From Alphaproteobacteria bacterium UBA2964 (GTDB lineage Bacteria > Pseudomonadota > Alphaproteobacteria > MPNO01 > UBA2964): DNA of 7,454 bases. Under the pieces are notes generated by a model, which saw only the letters and a list, made by a program, of their open reading frames with translations, did no database searches and was not told where the DNA came from. The translations under genes were made by a program, and so were the position numbers. Location: contig DEBE01000253.1 of assembly GCA_002348425.1 (NCBI GenBank), positions 1 through 7,454 of the forward strand. The letters are read 5' to 3'. Numbering within the stretch: the first letter of the stretch is position 1; each line of letters begins with the position of its first letter. Below, piece by piece: positions 1-6,769 of this stretch.

Positions 1-75
1 GTCAAAAACCAACTAAGGGAATTGCAAATTCTTTTAAAATTTATGCGTATTGCTGAGCAAGGGGGTGTGGAATGA
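1..75 (+). CDS. C-terminal end of an upstream phage gene (5' partial)
   Basis: Reading from base 1 gives 24 codons, ending ...RIAEQGGVE, followed by a TGA stop at 73-75. The fragment is a short amphipathic stretch (LRELQILLKFMRIAEQ) that could be a C-terminal helix. Its stop overlaps the next start as ATGA, which is typical of translationally coupled phage structural genes and is the main support for calling it coding. By T7-like gene order it could be the end of a gp14-like internal virion protein or another virion protein, but 24 residues are too few to identify a family. Confidence 0.7.
   Translation, partial: VKNQLRELQILLKFMRIAEQGGVE
59..65 (+). promoter_or_regulatory. Ribosome binding site of the first large gene
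   Basis: AAGGGGG differs from the AAGGAGG consensus at one base and lies 6 nt before the ATG at 72. It sits inside the coding end of the preceding gene and supports this ATG as the start. Confidence 0.65.
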
Positions 76-3000
76 CTGAAACCCCAAAAGGTAAACTCGC
101 AGTTGAGGACGACAAAAAACTTGGACCTCCTTATGTCTACCCTGAAAACAGAAAACAAACGACATTGGTTAAGCAAACAGATCCAAATCAACTCAACAAC
201 TGGACAATCACTTTCGGTGCATCAAGTGAAGAGACAACAGACGATGACAAAGGCGATGGTGCAAAAGTTAATCAAATTAAAACCGACACTACAGAGTCAG
301 CAAATCGCATTTTGATTAACTCTGACGAAGTTCAGACAAGCCATCGTTTTGACGACCTCGATGATTTGGAAAATAAATATAATGATCGGGAATTATTAGA
401 TCTTGAAGGTCGTCCTGCTGAAGAGTTTGCAAAAAAGGTAACGGTTTTTGAAACAGGAAACCCGGTCACCTATGGTGAGGTCGATGGTGTGTTTTACAAG
501 ACTGCTGCACCCCTGATCAAGCCTATCGTAAAAGGTGCAGAATGGCTCTACAAACTTCGCCCGGACCTACAAAAAGGTGTAGTGAAAGGTGCATTAATAG
601 AGGGGCCAACTAACCTCAATAATGCTGTTGCCGATTTGTTTAGTTTGCCAAGCAGGTACGGCACCAAAGTTGCTGCCGACATTACTAACAGGTTATTTGG
701 CACAAAGCTTAAAGGAGCGCAGGAAAATTATTTTAAAACAGGCATGAATGATTTTCTGAATTGGGTTGGTGAATACATTCCCTATAACTCGGACGTTAAA
801 GATTGGACGCAGGAAAAAACCGAATACCCGGCAGTTCAGGAAGCTGTAACACTTATTTCGCAGTTCGGTATTAACGCCGTCCCGGCAGCAACGATTGTCA
901 AAGGTCTGACCTCTGCCAATGCAATAGCTCGTGGTTATATGTGGGCAGCATGGGCTGATGCTGTGTCGTTTGATAATGATCACACAACAATGGTGCAAGA
1001 CTTTGGGATGCTTGATTATCTTGAGACTGCATCTGAAGGCGAAAAAAATGCTTTTCTAAATACGGTTCGGTATATCGGCAATTTTTATTTTGAGAATAAT
1101 CCAGACGAGGCTGAGGCTAATCGTTTTCGCTTGGCTCTGGAAGGTGCGTTAATCGGCAAGGGTGTTGAATCGCTATTCACCTTTATTCCAAAGTTTATAA
1201 AATTTATGCCTTGGAAAAAAGCTTTTGCAGCACTTGCCGTTGCTGCCGCTGCGGCACCTGAAGAGGCTGAAGGGGCTGCAAGTATAATATCCAAAATATT
1301 TTCAAAAGGTTTAATTGGCGATCCAAAAACAGTCGCAGGAAATCTTAAAAGACTACAAGCTAGACAGAAAGCATTAGAGGAAAAGGGCAAGCCTCTACCC
1401 GGCAAACCTAACCTGCCCCGAATTGTTGTTAAGGCACCAAATAAAAAATTACCCCATTTTGTTGTTGGAGACATTACGTTTGACGATTGGATTAAAAGAA
1501 CTGAAAAACTTCTCGATAAAAATGAAATCGTCGCAACATCAAAATTTTATGAAGACACCAAGGCAGTCTTTTTAAAACACGCTGGCGGTGATGAAGATCT
1601 TGCCGACAAGTACATGACTGCGTGGCTTGTGGCAAACCAGAACATAACGCCTCTTGGGGCTATGCAAAATGTGCTTTTGCAAGCGGAACAGTTTGCCCGA
1701 AATACGCCAGTTGATTCCTTAAAGGCTGGTGGAATGCCAAACCCAACTGGTGCAGCTCGTAACGTCATAGCTGGAGAGCCTATTGAAAAAGGTGTAGGCC
1801 AAAAGATTTTTGATTTTGTAGATAGTGGTTTAAAAAAAGATACTCGATCATGGATGGATAATAATGTAGCTGGAGGAAAACCTTTTGTTGTCGATGTCCA
1901 CACAGCTCGTGATACAGGGTTGGTTGACGCAACCTTAATTAATCACCTAAAGCGTTTGGGGTATGACACAACAGAATTAGAAAAGGCACAAAAAGGAAAA
2001 CCATATGATTTTGGCGACAGTGTCGGTGAAACAAAGTATGAAAATCGTGCGGATTTTGGACGGCGGCTAACGGATCATTTAAATAAAATTGGTTGGCAGG
2101 GTCGTAAGGATTGGGAACCGCGAGAAGTACAGGCAGTAGGCTGGGGAGCATTAACAAAGTTTACCCAAGACGTTGCCCCTAGCGTTGATGAGGCACTAAC
2201 GCAAAGCTTGCGTCGTATCAGTTTTGAAATTGAACCCGGCGCAGGTTCTCCTTGGGCAGCTAAATATAATGACCGTTGGAATAAACTGCCAATAGAAAGT
2301 CGTACCACTATTACCGAAAACATTGGTAACCGTGCGATGGAAATGGCGGCTAAAGGTTCGGGCATTGATGTGAGGCGTATTGTTCACGCCACGGGTGGTT
2401 GGACCTACAAAGGTGAAACAGGACAGGCAGCGGCGGCAGTCGCAGAAGCTTACGCATCAAAGCAGGGAGCGGAATTGGCAGCAAACTATCTTGGGTATTT
2501 AACAAATCAGACAGAGGTTTGGGTTAACACGATAAAAAATGCAACAAAGTCACCAACGGGTTTTGCTATTGATTTAGTTGAAACAGGCACTCGAAATTTA
2601 GATAGTAATGAAGCTGTTTTAAAATTTTGGGATGAGATTGTTGCTGCTGATAAAGACGGCGTATTTGGTGGTTATCAAATGATCCGTGGTGCAGGTGGCG
2701 AGCCTGTTATGCGTCTTTTAGTTCAAAAACAAAAAGGAATTTCTGGGCAGAAATTAAGAACAAATATTGAAAATATAATTGAAAATAATATTAATGCTGT
2801 GCTAGAAAAACAAAGTTTTAATATTGATATTTTTGCTAGAGATGCCGATATACTTATTACCGGCAACGATTGGAAGAAGGTGAAAGATGGGAAAAGTTAC
2901 TTGGCACGGGTGGCAGAAATCAGCGGAAGGAGCACCGCAGGGAACCTCAATCGTGATGGGAAGGAACTTACGAAGCTCCTCGACAGTGAAATCGGAAAAG

Positions 3001-3401
3001 CCGAAGGCGGCACCAAAGCCAAAAGCGGTGACGGACAAGTAGATAACGGTTTCGGTCAAAAGGTTATTCCATTAACGGATGATAGGTTAAAATCCTCTCT
3101 GCCGACTACTCAGTTTCTCGTTTCTGAAATAAAAAAAGCTGTGCCTAATGCCCAATTTGGTTTAAATAAAAGTCAAACTCAAATGGGACCGTCAGATTAT
3201 TTACATATAAAAGTTCCCGGCAAACCCAAAATTGAAATAAGATTATCTAATCATGGCACTGGTGTGCGAAGAACTATGGATTATTTTAAACATTTTCCAG
3301 ACTACATTCCTAAAAAAGGAAAGCCGGAATTTGGTAAGATAAGCAGGGAAAGTTTTGATAAGCGTATTAATGAAGTTATTAATTTCTTGAAGAATAAATA
3401 G
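72..3401 (+). CDS. Large modular phage virion protein, probable internal virion (ejection) protein
   Basis: This 1109-residue protein has no signal peptide. Visible regions are: residues 1-115, hydrophilic and acidic (TTDDDK, DDLDDLE), probably disordered; about 140-380, helical with scattered hydrophobic segments; 383-404, an Ala-rich hydrophobic stretch followed by PEEAEGA; about 470-590, helical; about 594-700, a compact region with FVVDVHTARDTGL and, 75 residues on, EPREVQAVGWGAL; 700-930, helical; 935-995, a Gly/Lys-rich linker; and 996-1109, a small module with SDYLHI and EIRLSNH. Position, size and the following tail fibre suggest an ejection protein carried inside the capsid, comparable in place to T7 gp15; this is inference. 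No lytic transglycosylase motif was recognised. The ATG is chosen because it has a good Shine-Dalgarno and an ATGA overlap with the preceding gene. GC content swings strongly near the 3' end, suggesting a mosaic origin for the C-terminus. The coding call is certain; the function is moderately supported. Confidence 0.9.
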   Translation: MTETPKGKLAVEDDKKLGPPYVYPENRKQTTLVKQTDPNQLNNWTITFGASSEETTDDDKGDGAKVNQIKTDTTESANRILINSDEVQTSHRFDDLDDLENKYNDRELLDLEGRPAEEFAKKVTVFETGNPVTYGEVDGVFYKTAAPLIKPIVKGAEWLYKLRPDLQKGVVKGALIEGPTNLNNAVADLFSLPSRYGTKVAADITNRLFGTKLKGAQENYFKTGMNDFLNWVGEYIPYNSDVKDWTQEKTEYPAVQEAVTLISQFGINAVPAATIVKGLTSANAIARGYMWAAWADAVSFDNDHTTMVQDFGMLDYLETASEGEKNAFLNTVRYIGNFYFENNPDEAEANRFRLALEGALIGKGVESLFTFIPKFIKFMPWKKAFAALAVAAAAAPEEAEGAASIISKIFSKGLIGDPKTVAGNLKRLQARQKALEEKGKPLPGKPNLPRIVVKAPNKKLPHFVVGDITFDDWIKRTEKLLDKNEIVATSKFYEDTKAVFLKHAGGDEDLADKYMTAWLVANQNITPLGAMQNVLLQAEQFARNTPVDSLKAGGMPNPTGAARNVIAGEPIEKGVGQKIFDFVDSGLKKDTRSWMDNNVAGGKPFVVDVHTARDTGLVDATLINHLKRLGYDTTELEKAQKGKPYDFGDSVGETKYENRADFGRRLTDHLNKIGWQGRKDWEPREVQAVGWGALTKFTQDVAPSVDEALTQSLRRISFEIEPGAGSPWAAKYNDRWNKLPIESRTTITENIGNRAMEMAAKGSGIDVRRIVHATGGWTYKGETGQAAAAVAEAYASKQGAELAANYLGYLTNQTEVWVNTIKNATKSPTGFAIDLVETGTRNLDSNEAVLKFWDEIVAADKDGVFGGYQMIRGAGGEPVMRLLVQKQKGISGQKLRTNIENIIENNINAVLEKQSFNIDIFARDADILITGNDWKKVKDGKSYLARVAEISGRSTAGNLNRDGKELTKLLDSEIGKAEGGTKAKSGDGQVDNGFGQKVIPLTDDRLKSSLPTTQFLVSEIKKAVPNAQFGLNKSQTQMGPSDYLHIKVPGKPKIEIRLSNHGTGVRRTMDYFKHFPDYIPKKGKPEFGKISRESFDKRINEVINFLKNK

Positions 3402-3523
3402 TGGGCAGTGTTTGCTCGGGTATCAGGTGCGTACACTTTCGTTTACCAAGTAAAAATCCAACAAGGCGTACCTTGAAGGGCATTTTACAACGCGAGAAAC
3501 AACTAACCCACGCCAAACTGTAA
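3401..3523 (+). CDS. Possible small basic protein, 40 aa, GTG start (hypothetical)
   Basis: A GTG at 3401-3403 shares its first G with the TAG stop of the preceding gene (TAGTG) and opens 40 codons to TAA at 3521-3523. The product is basic, especially in the second half (FRLPSKNPTRRTLKGILQRE), with a predicted amphipathic end, and has no recognised family. A weak GAAG lies 8 nt before the GTG. Support is limited to the stop-start overlap, a non-random-looking composition and the fact that it fills most of the only gap in a tightly packed cluster. Against it are the GTG start, the weak ribosome binding site and the short length. It could instead be untranslated sequence or the remnant of a longer gene. 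Confidence 0.25.
   Translation: MGSVCSGIRCVHFRLPSKNPTRRTLKGILQREKQLTHAKL
3425..3475 (+). other. Pair of small hairpins with identical CGTA loops
   Basis: AGGTG(CGTA)CACTT at 3425-3438 forms five pairs including one G-T. CAAGG(CGTA)CCTTG at 3462-3475 forms five Watson-Crick pairs. The tetraloops are identical and their starts are 37 nt apart. Both fall inside the possible small ORF. The stems are short, so each alone could be chance; the shared loop makes the pair worth recording as possible RNA structure. Confidence 0.3.
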
Positions 3524-3548
3524 TTTAAATAATTGTTAATTGTCAAGT

Positions 3549-3573
3549 AACCCACTTTCGAGTGGGTTTTTTT
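3549..3573 (+). terminator. Intrinsic (Rho-independent) terminator with TTCG loop
   Basis: AACCCACT-TTCG-AGTGGGTT is a perfect 8-bp stem closed by a TTCG tetraloop. Seven T residues follow the GGG, of which two pair with the leading AA and five trail. This is a textbook factor-independent terminator for + strand transcription. It ends only 13 nt before the start codon of the next large gene, so it either partly attenuates transcription into that gene, as T7 T-phi does between structural genes, or separates transcripts with a promoter I cannot place. I found no convincing -35/-10 pair in the 3402-3586 gap. Confidence 0.85.
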
Positions 3574-3575
3574 AT

Positions 3576-3579
3576 GGGA
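3576..3579 (+). promoter_or_regulatory. Weak ribosome binding site of the second large gene
   Basis: GGGA lies 7 nt before the ATG at 3587. It is the only purine-rich candidate, since the terminator T-tract is immediately upstream. The weak match makes the start less certain than for the other genes. The next in-frame ATGs (residues 19 and 23) lack clear upstream sites, so 3587 remains the best choice. Confidence 0.4.
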
Positions 3580-3586
3580 AAAATTT

Positions 3587-6500
3587 ATGGCTCTGACTGA
3601 AGTAGATAAAGAGGCAGCAAGGACGACGCAAAGTGGTGGCATGACTAACCTCATGCCTAAGCAGAACAGCGGCACGTTTCCGGGGTCATTAGGCAGCAAT
3701 GAAATACAGACTGCTGGAATGTTTAAAGAAGGACTTGGACTTTTTAGAAGTATATGGAGAGCACTTGAACCAATTGCTGACCCTAATAAAAACGTCAATC
3801 CCCTTATGAAACCTGACCCATCAACAAAGGGTGTTGGACCTCGTGTCCCTGAACGACTTGTCGAAGGGGTGCAGCGTGAAGGCTTTAGCTACACAAAGAC
3901 ACAGGACGCGATTGCCAGAGAGAAGCTTTCCCCGGAAGGGTATCAAAGGTGGGTAGAGCAAGGTCGAAAAGCTGCCAAGGTTCCGACTGACGAAGAGGTA
4001 ATTCTCGAAGAAGCTCTTAAAGCACAACGGGCTGACACAGGAGTCGGCACGACCACAGGTGTTGATGAACGGGTAGCGGATGAAATTCTGAGTTCAAGGG
4101 ATAAAGCGATAGCATCTATAAAAGCTGGTTCAGATGGCGGTATGGATTTTAATTTCGCCAACCTCGAAACCGGGGACGATGTTAAAGCACTTATTGATGA
4201 GGTCGCCCGGACATACAGTGATGCAACACTCGCGGCAAAGCGTGGTGTCAAAACAAATATACAGACGCAGGAAGAAGCTTCCGCACTGTTAGCTGACGAT
4301 CTAAACCTGACGAAAAGACTTTTAAAGAAACGTCCGGGCGGTATGTTGAATGCGGAAGAGATGACGGCTGTGCGGTCCCTGATGGTTCGTTCTGCTGAAA
4401 AGCTCGATTTGCTTTCAAAGGCTGTAGCGACAGGCAATGCCCCAGCCGAAACTATGCTTGCCTTCAGGCGACAACTGGCAATCCATGCTGGTATTCAAAT
4501 GCAAGCCAAGGCAGCACAAACTGAAATCGCACGGGCTTTGCAAGCCTTCCGTATTCCCGTTGGCATGGATCTTGGTCCGACAAACACAGCGATCAAGGAA
4601 ATGTTGGACGCAACAGGAGGAACAAAAGAAGCGCAGAAACTGGCAATGAGCTATCGAACTGCCCTAAAGAATGGTGGTCAAAAGTCGGCTAATGAACTTG
4701 CGATGAAAGGGTGGGCGGCAAAAGGTCAGGGTATCTGGGAAGAAATATATGTTAATGGCCTACTAAGCTGGACTTCAACGCAACTTAAAAATGTTTTCGG
4801 CACACCTGTATGGATGACTTATCAATTAGGGCAGGAAATTGGTGCCGGGGTTTTTGGTACAGTTCGACGCTCAATTACCGGGCAAGATGAGGGCGTTTAC
4901 CTGTCTGAGCCGTTTATGCGGATAAAGGGGTACTCTCAATCATTTAAGGATAGCTGGATTGTTGCATCGAAGGTGGCGCGAACTGAAATGCCAGCCGATG
5001 CCGTTTCAAAAATAGAAGGTCTTCAGTACAAAAATATTGATGCTGAAAATCTGAATATTGATCCTGCAAAGCATCATATTTGGGCGATGGGAACAAATGC
5101 GCTTGGGAGAGTTATCCGTGCTCCCGGCACTGCTCTTGAGTTTGCCGATACATTCTGGAAGGTAATGAGCCAAAGGGCGGAGCTTTACGCTAGAGCGGCA
5201 CACGAAGCGGCTGTGGTCAGACGACAAGGCGGCAGTGAAACCGAGGCCGTCGATGCGGCTATCATGCGCTGGATGGACCCAAGGGGCGTAGGCGAGGATC
5301 TTGATCTAGCTGCCCGTGTCAGCACCTTAACGCAGGATGCCGGATGGCTAGGTGACTTTGCAAAGAATTTTCAAAGAGCACCCGTGTTCGGCAGGATATT
5401 AATGCCGTTTGCACGGATACCGACAAACACAGTTCGATTGACTGCTGATAATTCAGTACTGCAAGCGGTCAATCGGAAAGCCTATAAAGATTTAATGGGT
5501 TTTAACGGTGAAAAAGCATTTGACCGTCGAATGGGCAATGTATCCCTTGCAGCCGGGACAGGCTACATGATTGCCGAAATGGCTATGAGTGGTCGAATAA
5601 CCGGGGGAATGCCGCGAAGTCAGAAACAGCGCAATATGCTGCCGCCGGGTTGGCAACCCTACTCGCTGGTTTTTAAAGGAGAGAACTGGCCTAAAGATGC
5701 TAACGGTGAAGACCTGCCATTATTTGATAAAAAGACGGGCTTATATAATGGCCCGGTGACTTACCTGCGATATTCTGGTTTGGAACCTGTCGGGGCTTTC
5801 TTTGGATTAATTGCACAGGCGGTGGAGTATAGCCGTAGAAATGATGACCCAACCAAGGTGGGTGATTATGTATCTTCTGCTTTGTGGGCTTCGCTTGAAT
5901 ATTTTTTGTCGCTTCCGTTTTTGGATGGAATGGCTTCCGTCATTCATGGAATGGAACGCAATGATATTAGTATAATAGCCGATGGCCCATTGGGGAGCAT
6001 GGTTGGCCCCTTGCCATTGCCTTACAGCTCAGCCATCCGAAACATAGGCCGTGCTGGTCAGCGACCAGTGACCAAGCTTTCTACATCTCGTGAACTGTAC
6101 ACAGTGGACGATGTTGAAAAAATGACGTTGGAGGCTAACAAAAATCGCGCCCCATCTGAAAGATTAGATCCTGATTACAGGCTGGTTGGCTTGCCAAAGG
6201 ATGAAATCAAAAGCCAGTTTTTAAACTTTCTAGACAACACAGCAGCGATGCAAAAACGTGGGGGTATTATTAAGGACGACCCGGAATCCGAAGCAATTCA
6301 ATATGATGTTCTGGGTAATCCAAAAGTAAGAGGGTATCGGTTTGACATGAACCCAGTCCTTGCAACCTACAACATGGTCAGTCCTTGGAGCCTACAACCG
6401 GGTAAAAAACCTTCGGAACTATTAAAAGAAGTAGTGCGTGTTGGAATGCCACTGACGAATAATCGTCGAAAATTAAAAGGTGTTCGCCTAACCGAAAAAC

Positions 6501-6769
6501 AGCAGAGCGATTGGGTCAATATTGCCAAAAATCAGATTGAAATAAACATCAAGGGTCTGGGTCGTGGACTATCTTTTAGAGAAGCACTGGAACGACGCAT
6601 AGACAGCCGATTGTACAACCACCGAAGAAGCACGAAAGAAGATCAATTCAAGATGTTAAATAAAATTGAAGATCAATTTTTTGAAGCAGCAATTGAATAC
6701 CTGATTGAACAAAAAGGAAACGAAAACCTTGCTGAAGCCTATCTAGGTAAACTGGAGCTAAAAGAATGA
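3587..6769 (+). CDS. Large phage internal virion (ejection) protein, gp16-position
   Basis: This 1060-residue protein has no signal peptide. Residues 1-130 are hydrophilic; 130-380 are charged and probably helical. The core begins near 390 with NGLLSWTSTQLKNVFG, then a helical block with RAPGTALEFADTFWKVMSQR (511-530), MPFARIPTNTVRL (606-618), a hydrophobic helix (651-672), GWQPYSLVFKG (688-698) and YLRYSGLEPVGAFFG (726-740). From memory, this succession (N-x-LLS...T...N, D-x-F-x-K, PFxRxPTN, GWxPYS, YxRxxPxG) recurs in very large phage and polyvalent proteins that accompany the virion DNA. The C-terminal 100 residues are charged and helical. Its place directly before a T7-type tail fibre corresponds to T7 gp16, which is ejected and helps form the channel across the cell envelope. 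No gp16-type transglycosylase motif is visible. Its stop overlaps the fibre start by ATGA; a terminator lies just upstream. A structural phage protein is likely; the exact role is inferred. Confidence 0.9.
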   Translation: MALTEVDKEAARTTQSGGMTNLMPKQNSGTFPGSLGSNEIQTAGMFKEGLGLFRSIWRALEPIADPNKNVNPLMKPDPSTKGVGPRVPERLVEGVQREGFSYTKTQDAIAREKLSPEGYQRWVEQGRKAAKVPTDEEVILEEALKAQRADTGVGTTTGVDERVADEILSSRDKAIASIKAGSDGGMDFNFANLETGDDVKALIDEVARTYSDATLAAKRGVKTNIQTQEEASALLADDLNLTKRLLKKRPGGMLNAEEMTAVRSLMVRSAEKLDLLSKAVATGNAPAETMLAFRRQLAIHAGIQMQAKAAQTEIARALQAFRIPVGMDLGPTNTAIKEMLDATGGTKEAQKLAMSYRTALKNGGQKSANELAMKGWAAKGQGIWEEIYVNGLLSWTSTQLKNVFGTPVWMTYQLGQEIGAGVFGTVRRSITGQDEGVYLSEPFMRIKGYSQSFKDSWIVASKVARTEMPADAVSKIEGLQYKNIDAENLNIDPAKHHIWAMGTNALGRVIRAPGTALEFADTFWKVMSQRAELYARAAHEAAVVRRQGGSETEAVDAAIMRWMDPRGVGEDLDLAARVSTLTQDAGWLGDFAKNFQRAPVFGRILMPFARIPTNTVRLTADNSVLQAVNRKAYKDLMGFNGEKAFDRRMGNVSLAAGTGYMIAEMAMSGRITGGMPRSQKQRNMLPPGWQPYSLVFKGENWPKDANGEDLPLFDKKTGLYNGPVTYLRYSGLEPVGAFFGLIAQAVEYSRRNDDPTKVGDYVSSALWASLEYFLSLPFLDGMASVIHGMERNDISIIADGPLGSMVGPLPLPYSSAIRNIGRAGQRPVTKLSTSRELYTVDDVEKMTLEANKNRAPSERLDPDYRLVGLPKDEIKSQFLNFLDNTAAMQKRGGIIKDDPESEAIQYDVLGNPKVRGYRFDMNPVLATYNMVSPWSLQPGKKPSELLKEVVRVGMPLTNNRRKLKGVRLTEKQQSDWVNIAKNQIEINIKGLGRGLSFREALERRIDSRLYNHRRSTKEDQFKMLNKIEDQFFEAAIEYLIEQKGNENLAEAYLGKLELKE
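6754..6757 (+). promoter_or_regulatory. Ribosome binding site of the tail fibre gene
   Basis: GGAG lies 8 nt before the ATG at 6766, within the last codons of the preceding gene. With the ATGA stop-start overlap it fixes the fibre start. Confidence 0.6.

Noticed and set aside
1085..1474. 129-codon open frame on the - strand
   Set aside because: It is antisense to the first large gene. Its Ala/Ser run is just the reverse reading of the Ala-rich segment, and nothing supports expression.
1829..1861. Possible -1 frameshift site (T TTA AAA with an A7 run at 1832-1838)
   Set aside because: The -1 frame reaches a stop within about seven codons, no downstream stimulatory hairpin is apparent, and A-runs are common in this AT-rich gene (another A7 at 3131-3137). 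Truncation near residue 597 before the central domain is possible but unsupported.
3402..3586. tRNA or sigma70-type promoter in the gap
   Set aside because: There is no GTTCRA T-loop with flanking stems. TTGTCA at 3540 and TTGAAG at 3473 have no matching -10 box at 16-18 nt.
3574..3600. Eight-codon upstream frame (ATG GGA ... TGA) overlapping the second large gene's start
   Set aside because: Its ATG directly follows the terminator T-tract with no ribosome binding site, and a frame this short is expected by chance.
3379..3798. 139-codon - strand frame crossing the intergenic gap
   Set aside because: It reads backward through the terminator hairpin and both flanking + strand genes. Its sequence resembles no known protein, and a + strand explanation exists for each part.
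3943..4437. 164-codon open frame on the - strand
   Set aside because: It lies entirely inside the well-supported + strand gene, is unusually rich in Ser and Arg as expected for the complement of that codon usage, and shows no domain or ribosome binding site of note.
6638..6678. Direct repeat GAAGATCAATT (two copies 30 nt apart)
   Set aside because: Both copies encode EDQF in a charged helical region of the same gene, and the spacing fits a helical protein repeat. No sign of a regulatory or attachment site.
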